Source of the DNA: Xenopus tropicalis
Lineage: Eukaryota; Chordata; Amphibia; Anura; Pipidae
Assembly (NCBI RefSeq): GCF_000004195.4
Contig: NC_030678.2
Coordinates: 134,975,047-135,039,046 of the forward strand
Direction of reading: 5' to 3'
DNA length: 64,000 nucleotides
Numbering within the stretch: the first letter of the stretch is position 1; each line of letters begins with the position of its first letter. The notes beneath the pieces are model-generated. The model was not told where the DNA came from and searched no databases. It worked only from the letters and a program-made list of their open reading frames with translations. Shown here piece by piece: positions 46,977-59,343 of this stretch. The translations under genes were made by a program, and so were the position numbers.

Positions 46977-49553
46977 AGCAGTTTTTGATATGTTTATTAT
47001 TGTGCCTAAATTTCCTATTTCTCTCCAATTGACCCCAGTTGATTTTAATGGAAAAGCTTTTGGCTTTCTATTGGAATTGTTTTCTAAAGAACGCAAGTTC
47101 ATTTTTTTTTTTACCAGTTTTTGTTTTAATTATACAAAATTTTATAGACTTTTAATCTGTTTAATAAGTCACAGTTTCAGTTCTTTCATTCTTTGTGTAT
47201 TTAAGATTTCTGAGGGGGTGAAACTGATGTGCACTATTCCTCCCAAGGGAACTTGGGATATTTGATACTTGAGCTACTGTCTGAGCAGTGTGCGCATATT
47301 TATCAAGCTAGACAGGATAACTGTCAGTTTCACTTACAGCCAGACTACTGAACAAAATACTCCTTTTTCCTTGTTATAATTCATGATGTATATATATGTG
47401 TGTATGTGCTTCCCTTTGGCACAGAAGGGTATGATGGGAGTTACACAAATCCATTACGTATGCAACAACTCAGCATTCACTGTACCCTGCGAGTTATTAG
47501 TAATCATTTAGGAACGTCCACTAAAGTGGAAGAATCCACAAAAACTTGAATAGAGGGCATAACCCCTACCATATAAATCAATATTAAATTGCTCTTTAGA
47601 TTTCAAGATATTAGCAGTTTTTTTTTACACTGCTTATATCATCAATGTGTTACCTGTGTGCCCACTGTATTCTGGTGCTGGCAAGGGCCCTGGCGGAACA
47701 GCAAAACCTGAATTTACTGAAGCAGTAAGGATCTCCTGCTGTCACACTGAGCAATAGAACTGAGCAGGGAAGTGTCAAGAGACGCTTCATACTTAAGTTA
47801 CAGGCAGGGAGTACTTAGGTCACGCATGTGTGATATTAACAAACTCCTAATAAAATGAAATCTAAGAAAATAATATATAGATTGCAAAAGGCCTGGGAAG
47901 AGCATCCATGAGCAATGCCCAGGGCACTTTTACTGACTGCACTCTGACTGTTAGATGGAAGCATTTCTAATGAGGTACTGAAATAACCTGTATTGGTACC
48001 TTTAACCCCACAGAGTCTTTTATTTTATTGTGCTTTTAACTTCCAACATCTTTTAATAGTTTAGCTTTGCCTTGTTTTGTGTCCAGACACTGCAGTTTTT
48101 CTGTGCCACAATATAGGTAAGTTTTGCTTGTGGCAATACACATACATGTAAAAAAAAAGTTTATGCTGTTTATAAACCAGTTTTCATATATTGTACACTT
48201 CCAGGGGAATCATTCAGGAACCCCCATGTGGCCTTTGCACTAGCTTCACAACAGAGACACATAAGGAATATCCAGCTTCTGCCATTCCAGCAGCCCCAGC
48301 CAGGTTCGGAGAGAGTCACAAGTAGTGCTCTATAGGAATTAAGGAATGCAGCAGAATATAAAAGGGCATGAGAATATAAAACAGGAAATTCTGCATCGTA
48401 TTGTATTGGGTTCTACCCATTTGCACTGTGAGATCACATTGCTGGGAAACAATCAAATGTAGTTTGTTGTTTTCTTGCCATGTTGGTGACTCTTCATATC
48501 CCTTTGCCCTAACAGCTCCCATGATAGCCTTCTTGTGTCCCAGAGACAGGCACATAACACATACACAGTGGGATTTCTTGTGCCAATTCTAGTCCTGCAT
48601 ACTTGCACTCAGGTTCATTCATAAAGTGTTCCCACAACTGTACTGTGCCTTTTAGTGAATAGGGTGTGCGTGCCATACTTACCATAACCCCTCTCTTTAT
48701 ACAGACATATATCTGTTTTTGCACATAGGACATGAGGTTCAGCTCTCACATTTGCTCATCCTGCAAGTTACACATTTCTGGAGATGGGCCTGTATCTATT
48801 CTTTATCAATATTATTTGAGTATTGTTGGGAGACAACATGGCGCCTCTTCCACCACTGCAAAATATATCGCTTACTACAACTTGGCAATTTATTTCAATA
48901 GCCCCTGCTTATCATACTCTCTGCCTATAGGCTTTGCCAGAACCTAATGTACGCAACTATAACTGCTGCTCTATGTCAGTAATGTAAAGCTGAAAAGAGA
49001 GAATTATATTGATCACATTGTAACAGTTTATAGAGTCCCTGCTACTGGGAAACTTCATTCATTTATTTTAAAAACATACATTTTAGAAAACCAGAAAAAA
49101 ACAGGAAGCCATTAAAAAATAAAAAATCATTATTTGTAGTTTCTGATTCAAATAAAATGTTTTGTGAAGGTGAATTTCCATTTTCAGGACTCTGTTACGT
49201 GATGTTACTGGTTGTGTTATGTCAGGTTCCTGGAGAGGGCTCAGCACCCATTTCTGCACCTGACAGAACAGTAACGTCTCCATCATTCTGGCACAGAAAC
49301 CACACACCAACTTCTCCATCCCTCTGCCAACATGTATCCCCCAGTGCCGTACAGCCAGACTCTCATACATTCACTCTTATACACAGTGCCGCCATGATCC
49401 CAAAGGAACAGCAAGCAAACAAGATGCTCACTTCCAGGCAAACAATACAGAAGTTCAGCTGTGTTTGTAGAAATGTTTAAGCTTTATGTTCACATTCTGT
49501 AAAACCTTAATAATATTTGCATCTGGTTCTGGTTGGATGATGGTTTTAATAAA
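46977..49553 (+). other. RB1: Probable RB1 3' untranslated region (end uncertain)
   Basis: Non-coding sequence after the RB1 stop with no recognisable transposon until 49697. AATAAA hexamers occur at 47849-47854, 49151-49156 and 49548-49553. The last is followed by a T/G-rich stretch (tctgttgctgccttctctctgatttgttg), which fits a cleavage site best. A 3' UTR of about 0.9-2.6 kb would be in the range of other vertebrate RB1 genes. The choice among these sites is inference. Confidence 0.35.
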
Positions 49554-49696
49554 GGCCTAGTCTGTTGCTGCCTTCTCTCTGATTTGTTGCAAGCCAGGAC
49601 CATACATAGCACCCAGTGTCACTAGCATTATTCCTTATTGCCTACAGTCACGTTGGGTGTCTGCTTGTTCATGGGTAGGTTCTTATTTTAAATTGT

Positions 49697-50060
49697 TTAA
49701 AGGAGAAGGAAAGGCTAAGTCACTCGGGGTGCCAAAATGTTAGGCACCCCCAAGTGACTTTAATCGCTTACCTTGTACCCCGGGCTGGTGCCCCTGTTAG
49801 GAGAAAACAGCACCAGCCCGGGGTAGCTGGAGCGCAGTGCTTCCTCCTTCCTGCTTCATTTTGGAAGGACTAACGACAGGCGCATGCGCAGTAGAGTGAA
49901 AAGCCGACTTCTCTGTTAAAGCTCCGCTTTTTCACTCTACTGCGCATGCGTGCGAGCGAACAGGAAGGAGGAAGCGCTGCAGCTACCCCGGGCTGGGGTA
50001 AAAGGTAGGTGATTTAACATTTTGGCACCCCAAGTGACTTTGCCTTTCCTTCTCCTTTAA
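49697..50060. mobile_element. T2/Kolobok-like MITE (GGTGCC family)
   Basis: TTAA at 49697-49700 and 50057-50060. Starts aaaggagaaggaaaggctaa and ends with its complement. It carries gcgcatgcgcagtagagtg and the inverse ctctactgcgcatgcg. It lies just beyond the likely RB1 3' UTR. Confidence 0.9.
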
Positions 50061-50292
50061 ATAACTGCGTAACAAAAAAAAAAATAAATAAATAATATAT
50101 ATATATATGCATGCTAATGGTTCCCCAGTTTTTGCCACAGTTTTGAGGAGCATAGTTTCTATCAAGGTCTGAATTTTCACATCCTCTGTGTCCTGGGAGA
50201 TGAGCCCCAGTTTTAGACGAGGAGAGCTCAGTGTAGTTGGGAGTGGATTGTATCCAAGTGGAGAGATGATACAAGGGGCAGTTATTGTTTGC

Positions 50293-50879
50293 TTAAAGGA
50301 GAACTAAAGCCTAACTAAAGAAACAAGCTAGAAATGTTATTCATTATGTTTTGTGCTTCTGTACCAGCCCAAGGCAACCACAGCCCTTTAGCAGGGAAGA
50401 TCTGTGCCTCTGAATGTGCCCCAGTAGCTCCTTCTTGTCTGCTGATTCCCTGCACATGCTCTGTGCTGCTGTCACTTACTGAGCTTAGGGACCCACTCAC
50501 AATATACTGTATATATAGAATATAAATGTCACAGTATAAGGCCGATTAGTGATGCATTTGAATTCACATAACTTGGCATCTCTGAAACCAATTCAATTAG
50601 CATCAGAATTTAAAAATCAGCCCTGTAGCCTCAGTTTATATAACAGGCCAGCCTCAATTTCTGCTCAGCTTCTCAACAGCCGCTCGGAGCTCACTGAGCA
50701 TGTGCACTGTCCCGGACATTTCTAACAGAATCCAAGATGAGGACCTCCTCTGACAACTGTAAAGACCTTTATCATTACTACTAAGCAGATGCTGAAACTT
50801 TTCGTTAGTGCAGTCAGTTTAGTATATAAAATATGGCATTTCTAGCAATATTCATTTGTAGGGTTTAGTTCTTCTTTAA
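50293..50879. mobile_element. T2/Kolobok-like MITE, GAACTAAAGCC type
   Basis: TTAA at 50293-50296 and 50876-50879. Ends aaaggagaactaaagccta and tagggtttagttcttcttt are inverted. 587 bp, no coding capacity. Confidence 0.82.
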
Positions 50880-51142
50880 TGGGGAGTCATGATAAACACT
50901 GCAAGGGAAAAAAATGGGAGTTAGGGAGGCCAGTTAGTAAAAAGTTGCCGTATTCCTGGTGGGATTGGACAAGGGCATGGATAAATCTTAGGCTACTGCC
51001 ACAGGTGGTGGATTCTTGGGCCTGTAGAGAAAGGCAGATAAATAACCCACCCCTACTCCTAAAAGCTTCTTGATGTGTCTGCACCCAGTGACATTGCACT
51101 TAGTTTCATACAGTTATATTGGTGTTTGTATGGGCAGCTTTA

Positions 51143-51302
51143 GGGCAATGACACACTGAGCTACTTGTCGCAGCTACAAAATAAACAAAACTGATAAATG
51201 TCTCTACGTGTGTTCTAGCAGAGGCAATTCTCAGTATTGTCTATGGCAGGGGATTTTCTGGTGTTTAGTAGCTGTGACAAGCGGCACTGTGTGTTACAGC
51301 CC
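51143..51302. mobile_element. MITE related to 36280-36482, degraded right end
   Basis: Left end gggcaatgacacactgagc after TTA. Internal attctcagtattgtctatgg matches the 36280 copy. The right end cactgtgtgttacagccc is not followed by TTA. Confidence 0.65.
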
Positions 51303-52337
51303 TGAGGCCAAGGACACATTGAGTGTAATTCTCTGACTTCTCCCCACTTTAATGTTGTCTGCAAAGAGATAAAAAGCACTGAATGGGAGAGATGTTTTAT
51401 TGCGGTGACTGTGCAACCCATGGGCACCCCTGTCCCCCAGAATTAGTTCAGCTCCCTTGTACCGCTCATTCACTGACACAGCATGGCACAAATTCAGTGC
51501 AATAATCTCTGCTCTTCATGCTTCCTGCGTGGGAAAAACACATGGTGCTAGTTTTGTTTGCCACTGCTGGACACAGCAGGGTTAAAGGACAACTTTTTAC
51601 AGCTCAACCTTATATTTGTAATTCTCCAGCACTTACACAGTATATCCAGTACAGCAGTCCCTGCATTACAGTGCACCTTAGTAAAGCTACATGCGCTTGG
51701 GTTCCTGGGCACAGATCACAGATGCTGAGTGAGTGCTGAGCAGAGAATACAAATGATTTGATCACTGACACAAGCAGATACACATCCCTGTGCCTCAGCC
51801 TTTAATCCCTCACTAAGCAAACAGCTGGCACCTGTATGGAGAAGCCTCCCATCGCCATTCATGCACACAGCATGTAACACTCACATAAACAGCGACTAGT
51901 GGCTAAACCCACAGTCTGTCTGATGTCTGTATCTTGTCTGTACAGGCCCCCTGGCAGCCTCCAACCTGCCTATTGTAGTGTTCTCACACTGCACTCTGGC
52001 AATGGCAGGGTCCTTTCAAACTGGTCTAGTCCCCCCATCCAATCCAGGCCTTTCCCATTTCTGCATGTAATAAATCCAGGTTAATATCCAAGGAAAACTG
52101 AATATCTTGCTCCCTCCTGTCCAAGCTCATGATGCAACTATTAATCTACTTGATCCAGAACTAAATATCCGCTAAAATATCTAATTTCTTTTCATCCCAA
52201 GGGCTAAATAAAGCAATGAACACTTCCCAGTGGAAGACTCACTGTATCTTGCAGCAGCCATAATGTTTATTGTTTTAGACTTTGTAAGTAACTGCCTTTT
52301 CCCTTGTATAAACAGCCCCCCCCCCCGCCTCTCTTTA

Positions 52338-52513
52338 GGGCTCTGGCACACGGGGAGATTAGTCGCCCGCGGCAAAACTCCCTGTTCGCGGGCGACTAAT
52401 CTCCCCAAGTTGCCTTCCCCTGCCATCCCACCGGCGAACATGTAAGTCGCCGGCGGGATGGCAGACGCGGCGGCGCGATTTCGCGCAAATCGCCGAAAAA
52501 GACTCGCGAGCCC
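52338..52513. mobile_element. Harbinger-like MITE, 176 bp, TTA duplication
   Basis: TTA at 52335-52337 and 52514-52516. The left end gggctctggcacacggggag matches 9897-9980. An internal palindrome is formed by gattagtcgcccgcg and cgcgggcgactaatc. The right end (gactcgcgagccc) is shorter and less similar. Confidence 0.82.
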
Positions 52514-52595
52514 TTAGAGTTACTGTACCTACTTATTGTGCTCTTCCATATATAGGGTTTAACTGCTCTTTAAGACTTGCGCTACAATATATATA

Positions 52596-54200
52596 CAGTG
52601 GCTTACAAAAGTATTTGGCCCCCTTGAACTTTTCCACATTTTGTCACATTACAGCCACAAACATGAATCAATTTTATTGGAATTCCATGTAAAGACCAAT
52701 ACAAAGTGGTGTACACATGAGAAGTGGAAGGAAAATCATACATGATTCCAAACATTTTGTACAAATAAATAACTGCAAAGTGGGGTGTGCGTAATTATTC
52801 AGCCCCCTGAGTCAATACTTTGTAGAACCGCCTTTTGCTGCAATTCCAGCTGCCAGGCTTTTAGGGTATGTCTCTACCAGCTTTGCACATCTACAGACTG
52901 AAATCCTTGCCCATTCTTCTTTGCAAAACAGCTCCAGCTCAGTCAGATTAGATGGACAGCGTTTGTGAACAGCAGTTTTCAGATCTTGCCACAGATTCTC
53001 GATTGGATTTAGATCTGGACTGTGACTGGGCCATTCTAACACATGGATATGTTTTGTTTTAAACCATTCCATTGTTGCCCTGGCTTTATGTTTAGGGTTG
53101 TTGTCCTGCTGGAAGGTGAACCTCCGCCCCAGTCTCAAGTCTTTTTCAGACTCCAAGGGGTTTTCTTCCAAGATTGCCCTGTATTTGGCTCCATCCATCT
53201 TCCCATCAACTCTGACCAGCTTCCCTGTCCCTGCTGAAGAGAAGCCCCCCCAGAGCATGATGCTGCCCCCCCATATTTGACAGTGGGGATGGTGTGTTCA
53301 GAGTGATGTGCAGTGTTAGTTTTCCGCCACACATAGCGTTTTGCATTTTGGTCAAAAAGTTCCATTTTGGTCTCATCTGACCAGAGCACCTTCTTCCACA
53401 TGTTTGCTGTGTCCCCCCACATGGCTTGTGGCAAACTGCAAACGGGACTTCTTATGGTTTTCTGTTAACAATGGCTTTCTTCTTGCCACTCTTCCATAAA
53501 GGCCAACTTTGTGCAGTGCACGACTAATAGTTGTCCTATGGACAGATTCCCCCACCTGAGCTGTAGATCTCTGCAGCTCCCCCAGAGTCACCATGGGCCT
53601 CTTGGCTGCATTTCTGATCAGCGCTCTCCTTGTTCGGCCTGTGAGTTTAGGGGGACGGCCTTGTCTTGGTAGGTTTACAGTTGTGCCATACTCCTTCCAT
53701 TTCTGAATGATCGGTGGAACAGTGCTCCGTGGGATGTTCAAGGCTTTGGAAATCTTTTTGTAGCCTAAGCCTGCTTTAAATTTCTCAATAACTTTATCCC
53801 TGACCTGTCTGGTGTGTTCTTTGGACTTCATGGTGTTGTTGCTCCCAATATTCTCTTAGACAACCTCTGAGGCCGTCACAGAGCAGCTGTATTTGTACTG
53901 ACATTAGATTACACACAGGTGCACTCTATTTAGTCATTAGCACTCATCAGGCAATGTCTATGGGCAACTGACTGCACTCAGACCAAAGGGGGCTGAATAA
54001 TTACGCACACCCCACTTTGCAGTTATTTATTTGTAAAAAATGTTTGGAATCATGTATGATTTTCGTTCCACTTCTCACGTGTACACCACTTTGTATTGGT
54101 CTTTCACGTGGAATTCCAATAAAATTGATTCATGTTTGTGGCTGTAATGTGACAAAATGTGGAAAAGTTCAAGGGGGCCGAATACTTTTGCAAGCCACTG
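52596..54200 (-). mobile_element. Tc1/mariner-family transposon, 1605 bp, with TA duplication
   Basis: Ends CAGTGGCTTACAAAAGTATT and its near-complement, flanked by TA at 52594-52595 and 54201-54202. Terminal inverted repeats are about 213 bp (52596-52808 and 53987-54200), so it has long IR/DR-type ends like Sleeping Beauty-class elements. It encodes a minus-strand transposase (see the pseudogene entry). The two ends agree closely with each other, suggesting a fairly young insertion. It lies between RB1 and RCBTB2. Confidence 0.96.
52812..53831 (-). pseudogene. Tc1-family transposase, DD34E, disrupted by two indels
   Basis: Cut-and-paste transposase of about 338-340 residues when all its parts are counted. 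The N-terminal part (53831-53373) starts MKSKEHTRQVRDKV and has the paired-type helix-turn-helix (GYKKISKALNIPRSTV) and the GRPPKLT linker. The middle (about 53434-53259) is in another frame and holds LWSDETK with the first catalytic Asp. The C-terminal part (53258-52812) returns to the first frame, with QQDNNPKHKA (second Asp) and, 34 residues later, the Glu of NPIENLW. Breaks coincide with a run of six C at about 53414-53419 (one extra base) and a run of seven C at about 53266-53272 (two extra), together +3. All three catalytic residues survive but the protein is interrupted. Sequencing slippage at these homopolymers cannot be excluded. Confidence 0.93.
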
Positions 54201-54907
54201 TATATAGCACTGTGTAAACTTTAAGTGATGTCATGTAAACCGGAAGTTACATCACATGTTAATCATTAAACACTGAAAAAGCTCATTTGTTGGGGGGGTT
54301 CTCCCTAAATGTCCCCCTATAGCCCACCCCACTACAGCAAAGGGTACCCACAGACAGCCCACACAGTCAGGGCACCAAGGATATTCCAAGTCCTGACTGC
54401 TTTGTGAGTATTCCATGGGACCCTGACCCGCTGCAGGAGCATTACGAGGCGCAGATCTCAGGTATATACAGCAAAAAGGCTTTTTCAGAATAGTAACTAA
54501 ACCGTAATGTGCTTGTATGTAAGTTTCTTAGCAGCATAAATCTACGTCTGTTGCAGCCTGCGCGAAACTTACACCGCCATGACTGCATGAGCTTTAATTA
54601 ACTGTTCATGAAAGGATTTTCCTGCTGGCGCAGCTTCACCCCTCGTATAAACAACTCAAGTTTTATCCCACAGCAGCGCCTGCAGTCTGTAACCCTTTCT
54701 GTGCCACTGCCCAGTACAAGAGCAAAATATAGTTACATAGAGGATGTGTGTATAACAGCCCATCGTGTTTAACCTCTAGTTCAAGTGGCACTGATACAGA
54801 CAAACGAATCAAGGAATAATTAGAGACAGCGGCGGTAACTAACAGAAAACTTCTTATAAGACGTGTGCATAACATGGTTTGGCCAACTTTGCTTTTCACT
54901 GGGCTCT

Positions 54908-55035
54908 TTAAAAGGGTAGTTCACCTTTAATTTAACCTTCAGTACAATGTTCTATTCTGAGACAATTTGCAATTGGTTTTCATTTTTTATTATTTGCGGT
55001 TTTTTACTTATTTAGCATTTTGTTCACCACCAGGG
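54908..55035. repeat. Left part of a T2-like repeat
   Basis: Begins with TTAA plus aagggtagttcacctttaat. Truncated; the right end was not found before the hAT element at 55178. Confidence 0.45.
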
Positions 55036-55177
55036 GGGGAGTGAGTTCTTAGCATTCTTGAGGAAAGAGCAGAGAACAGAATTCTGCATGTCTCTGGCAC
55101 AGGAATTACAGACACAACAAATCTTTTGACAGAGAAGTCAGTGCAGCGTTTCTGTAAGTGCTTATGGCTGTATTTAC

Positions 55178-57834
55178 CAGGGCTGTGGAGTGGGTAGATA
55201 AATTCTCCGACTCCGACTCCTCAGTTTCTGATACTTCCGACTCCGACTCCTCTGTTTTTAATATGCTAATATATTTTATACATTCACTTAAAACACAACT
55301 GAACTGATAATAAACTGATAGACAATTGTATCTATACTCCTACTCCTAATGATTTCCCTAGAATCCCATAGTCATGTTTAAAGTTTAAGTTAACATTACA
55401 GCTGAATTACAGCAGTTTTTTAAATGTTTTAAAGCTTCAGTCTTAAACTATTGACTATCCATTCCCTTCACGTATACAAGTATTTCTAGTCCTGCAATTT
55501 ATTTTTACTTAATTAGTTATCAGTGAGAGTTAGGCTGGGTTCCCAGTGGGCATTGGGTTCCCTGTAACAGAGGAACATGAGAGTGAGAGTTAGGCTGGGT
55601 TCCCAGTGGGCATTGGGTTCCCTGTAACAGAGGAACATGAGAGTGAGAGTTAGGCTGGGTTCCCAGTGGGCATTGAGTTCCCTGTAACAGAGGAACATGA
55701 GAGTGAGAGTTAGGCTGGGTTCCCTGTAACAGAGGAACATGAGAGTGAGAGTTAGGCTGGGTTCCCTGTAACAGAGGAACATGAGAGTGAGAGTTAGGCT
55801 GGGTTCCCAGTGGGCATTGGGTTCCCTGTAACAGAGGAACATGAGAGTGAGAGTTAGGCTGGGTTCCCAGTGGGCATTGAGTTCCCTGTAACAGAGGAAC
55901 ATGAGAGTGAGAGTTAGGCTGGGTTCCCAGTGGGCATTGGGTTCCCTGTAACAGAGGAACATGAGAGTGAGAGTTAGGCTGGGTTCCCAGTGGGCATTGA
56001 GTTCCCTGTAACAGAGGAACATGAGAGTGAGAGTTAGGCTGGGTTCCCTGTAACAGAGGAACATGAGAGTGAGAGTTAGGCTGGGTTCCCAGTGGGCATT
56101 GGGTTCCCTGTAACAGAGGAACATGAGAGTGAGAGTTAGGCTGGGTTCCCAGTGGGCATTGGGTTCCCTGTAACAGAGGAACATGAGAGTGAGAGTTAGG
56201 CTGGGTTCCCTGTAACAGAGGAACATGAGAGTGAGAGTTAGGCTGGGTTCCCTGTAACAGAGGAACATGAGAGTGAGAGTTAGGCTGGGTTCCCTGTAAC
56301 AGAGGAACATGAGAGTGAGAGTTAGGCTGGGTTCCCAGTGGGCATTGGGTTCCCTGTAACAGAGGAACATGAGAGTGAGAGTTAGGCTGGGTTCCCTGTA
56401 ACAGAGGAACATGAGAGTGAGAGTTAGGCTGGGTTCCCTGTAACAGAGGAACATGAGAGTGAGAGTTAGGCTGGGTTCCCTGTAACAGAGGAACATGAGA
56501 GTGAGAGTTAGGCTGGGTTCCCTGTAACAGAGGAACATGAGAGTGAGAGTTAGGCTGGGTTCCCTGTAACAGAGGAACATGAGAGTGAGAGTTAGGCTGG
56601 GTTCCCTGTAACAGAGGAACATGAGAGTGAGAGTTAGGCTGGGTTCCCAGTGGGCATTGGGTTCCCTGTAACAGAGGAACATGAGAGTGAGAGTTAGGCT
56701 GGGTTCCCAGTGGGCATTGAGTTCCCTGTAACAGAGGAACATGAGAGTGAGAGTTAGGCTGGGTTCCCTGTAACAGAGGAACATGAGAGTGAGAGTTAGG
56801 CTGGGTTCCCAGTGGGCATTGGGTTCCCTGTAACAGAGGAACATGAGAGTGAGAGTTAGGCTGGGTTCCCAGTGGGCATTGAGTTCCCTGTAACAGAGGA
56901 ACATGAGAGTGAGAGTTAGGCTGGGTTCCCAGTGGGCATTGAGTTCCCTGTAACAGAGGAACATGAGAGTGAGAGTTAGGCTGGGTTCCCTGTAACAGAG
57001 GAACATGAGAGTGAGAGTTAGGCTGGGTTCCCAGTGGGCATTGGGTTCCCTGTAACAGAGGAACATGAGAGTGAGAGTTAGGCTGGGTTCCCAGTGGGCA
57101 TTGGGTTCCCTGTAACAGAGGAACATGAGAGTGAGAGTTAGGCTGGGTTCCCTGTAACAGAGGAACATGAGAGTGAGAGTTAGGCTGGGTTCCCTGTAAC
57201 AGAGGAACATGAGAGTGAGAGTTAGGCTGGGTTCCCTGTAACAGAGGAACATGAGAGTGAGAGTTAGGCTGGGTTCCCAGTGGGCATTGGGTTCCCTGTA
57301 ACAGAGGAACATGAGAGTGAGAGTTAGGCTGGGTTCCCTGTAACAGAGGAACATGAGAGTGAGAGTTAGGCTGGGTTCCCAGTGGGCATTGGGTTCCCTG
57401 TAACAGAGGAACATGAGAGTGAGAGTTAGGCTGGGTTCCCAGTGGGCATTGGGTTCCCTGTAACAGAGGAACATGAGAGTGAGAGTTAGGCTGGGTTCCC
57501 AGTGGGCATTGGGTTCCCTGTAACAGAGGAACACGACGCAGTGGAGCTGCCGCACCGTAACTGTGCGTTACGTCCCATTTAGTGAAGCATACAGTCAATG
57601 AAAAGCTTCATGGTCACTCAGCGTGTTCGTTTATGCACTGCGTGCATTGGGCTTTATTCTTATAGCAGAGAAGTCATTAATTATCACTGTTTGTGAATTG
57701 GGACATTTAAATTTGCTTTATTTTTTTTTTTTATTCCCATTTAAATTTAGTAGGAGTCAGAGAATTTTTTGCCGACTCCGACTCCGGGTACCCAAAATTG
57801 CATCCGACTCCTCGACTCCGACTCCACAGCCCTG
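55178..57834. mobile_element. Non-autonomous hAT element (2657 bp) carrying a large minisatellite
   Basis: Both ends are flanked by the same 8-bp duplication GTATTTAC (55170-55177 and 57835-57842). The terminal repeats read CAGGGCTGTGGAGTGGG and CTCCACAGCCCTG. Subterminal blocks hold repeated ccgactccgactcc motifs on both sides. Eight-bp duplications and CAGGG ends are typical of the hAT superfamily. There is no transposase. The inside is mostly the tandem array at 55522-57534. A related copy without the array is at 40589-41500. Confidence 0.9.
55522..57534. repeat. Dimorphic minisatellite, 39 units of 42 or 60 bp
   Basis: Head-to-tail units of a 42-bp core (gagagttaggctgggttccc, then tgtaacagaggaacatgaga, then gt), 21 of which carry an extra 18 bp (cagtgggcattgggttcc). 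I count 18 short and 21 long units, 2016 bp in theory against 2013 observed. Six long units have gagttcc in place of gggttcc. Left to right (S short, L long, l variant long): LLl SS LlLl S LL SSS L SSSSSS Ll S Lll S LL SSS L S LLL. All unit lengths are multiples of three, so stop-free frames of 680 and 692 codons exist on the minus strand; these are artefacts of the array. The 18-bp insert ends in the same gggttcc that precedes it, so it looks like a local duplication. Confidence 0.97.
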
Positions 57835-57894
57835 GTATTTACATAGACCTTTCTGATAAAGCTTACTTAGTTTTTACCTTTCTTTCTCCTTTAA

Positions 57895-58264
57895 GGTGGC
57901 CATACACGTAAAGATTCGCTCGCCTGGCGAGGTCACCAAGCAAGTGGATCATCTCCCGATATACCCACCTACAGGTGGGCGATATCGGGGGAATTTAGGC
58001 TAATTCGGTTGTTTGGCCCTGGGGCCAAACGTTCAAATTATGACATCTGGAATAGGCGCAGTCGGTTTGGGGACCGCATCAACGAGCCGATGCGGTCCCC
58101 GATCCACCTGAATTTTTTAACCTGCCTGATCGATATCTGGGCGATTTTAGGCCAGATATCGGTCAGGCATGCCCGTCGTTCCTGCCCCTACACAGGCCAA
58201 TAAGCTGCCAAATTGGTCCAAGGGTCCGATAACGGCAGCTACAATTGGCCCGTGTATGGGGACC
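57895..58264. mobile_element. MITE with GGTGGCCATACAC ends, inverted copy of the 2547 type
   Basis: Ends ggtggccatacacg and cgtgtatggggacc. It shares gattcgctcgcctggcga, gatgcggtccccgatc and gccgatatcgg-like blocks with 2547-2892, in reverse order. 370 bp. Confidence 0.85.
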
Positions 58265-59343
58265 TTTAGCCCTGTGTCTTTCACCCACCTCCTTGGATGA
58301 AGTGTCCAATGACACCAATCACATTAGGAGGGAGGAGCTCGGGAAACATGGAGCACTGCGGTATCTCTGTCCTTCTGGTATGGTACATTTTTCTAAAATT
58401 TAGGCTATATCTATTGTTGTGTGCACAAAAAAAATGTAATGTGTGAGGCTGCCTATTGTTTGTATTCCTATATGCCACCCAATAACACATATAAACATGC
58501 CTTTCCTGTAACACCCATATGTCACCCTCAACTAAATATATCTATTTGCCACACCCATACCTCCCATTTCCTTTCACGTGCTCTCCCCATTACAGCTACT
58601 CCCAGAACACCCATATAAACCCCAAGTAACCCCCAATGTACTCAGTACAGTTTATTGCCCTGTAACACCCACATACAGCAATGTGCCATTCCTATAACTC
58701 CCACGCCAGCCCCCAAACCATGTCTGTCTGTACAACCCATACCATTCATTAACATTCACACGTGTATTATTAAACATTGTTTTCGTTAGTCCCAAAGAGA
58801 CAGCACCCACAGACTGCAGGAAGTGGGGACAGAAGAAGCCCAGCTGCCAAGGCAGAAGATCTGGCTGCACGGATACTCCAGACCACTGGCTTACACTTCC
58901 CCTTAGTGTCGGCATGAAATGAAGGAAAAGAGCAGACGGCCAAACAAGTTTATTAGAATGAAATGATGGGGCCACATCGGCTCAGGAGGCTGCAAGTCTA
59001 ATGTATGTTTCAACTAGTTTGTTAATCAGCTGGCTTCTGCTACATTGCTTTAGGAATCAGAACCCGTAGTGCAGAGAATATAAACAAGACAGAAGCTGCT
59101 TTCAATAGCAGCCCAAACCTGCCTTGCACATAGGGATGGTCATATCACAGAATGTGTCATGCAAAGTTAGTAAATACCTCTGCCAAACAGAAAAAAAAAT
59201 ATTCCTGCTGCTTTATAGATTCTTCCCTAAAATTCCTAAAGAGTCTCATATGTTTCATTCTTGCACTTTCTGTCTGCAGAGAAACAGCCCTCTGGCCTCT
59301 GGCAAGGTTTCCCCATAAAAGAGAACTTTAGTGAGCACACAGC
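58265..59343. other. Intergenic, no gene recognised
   Basis: Unique-looking sequence, partly C-rich on the + strand (58520-58690, repeated acacccatat). Minus-strand AATAAA hexamers at about 58653 and 58952 could be ends of RCBTB2 transcripts, but nothing supports one. Confidence 0.5.

Noticed and set aside
46729..47265. 178-codon + strand frame across the last RB1 exon
   Set aside because: It is in another frame than the spliced RB1 exon and runs through intron and 3' UTR.
55513..57598. Two minus-strand reading frames of 680 and 692 codons
   Set aside because: They are the tandem array read in two frames. The sequence is a 14/20-residue repeat with no family features and lies within a hAT element.
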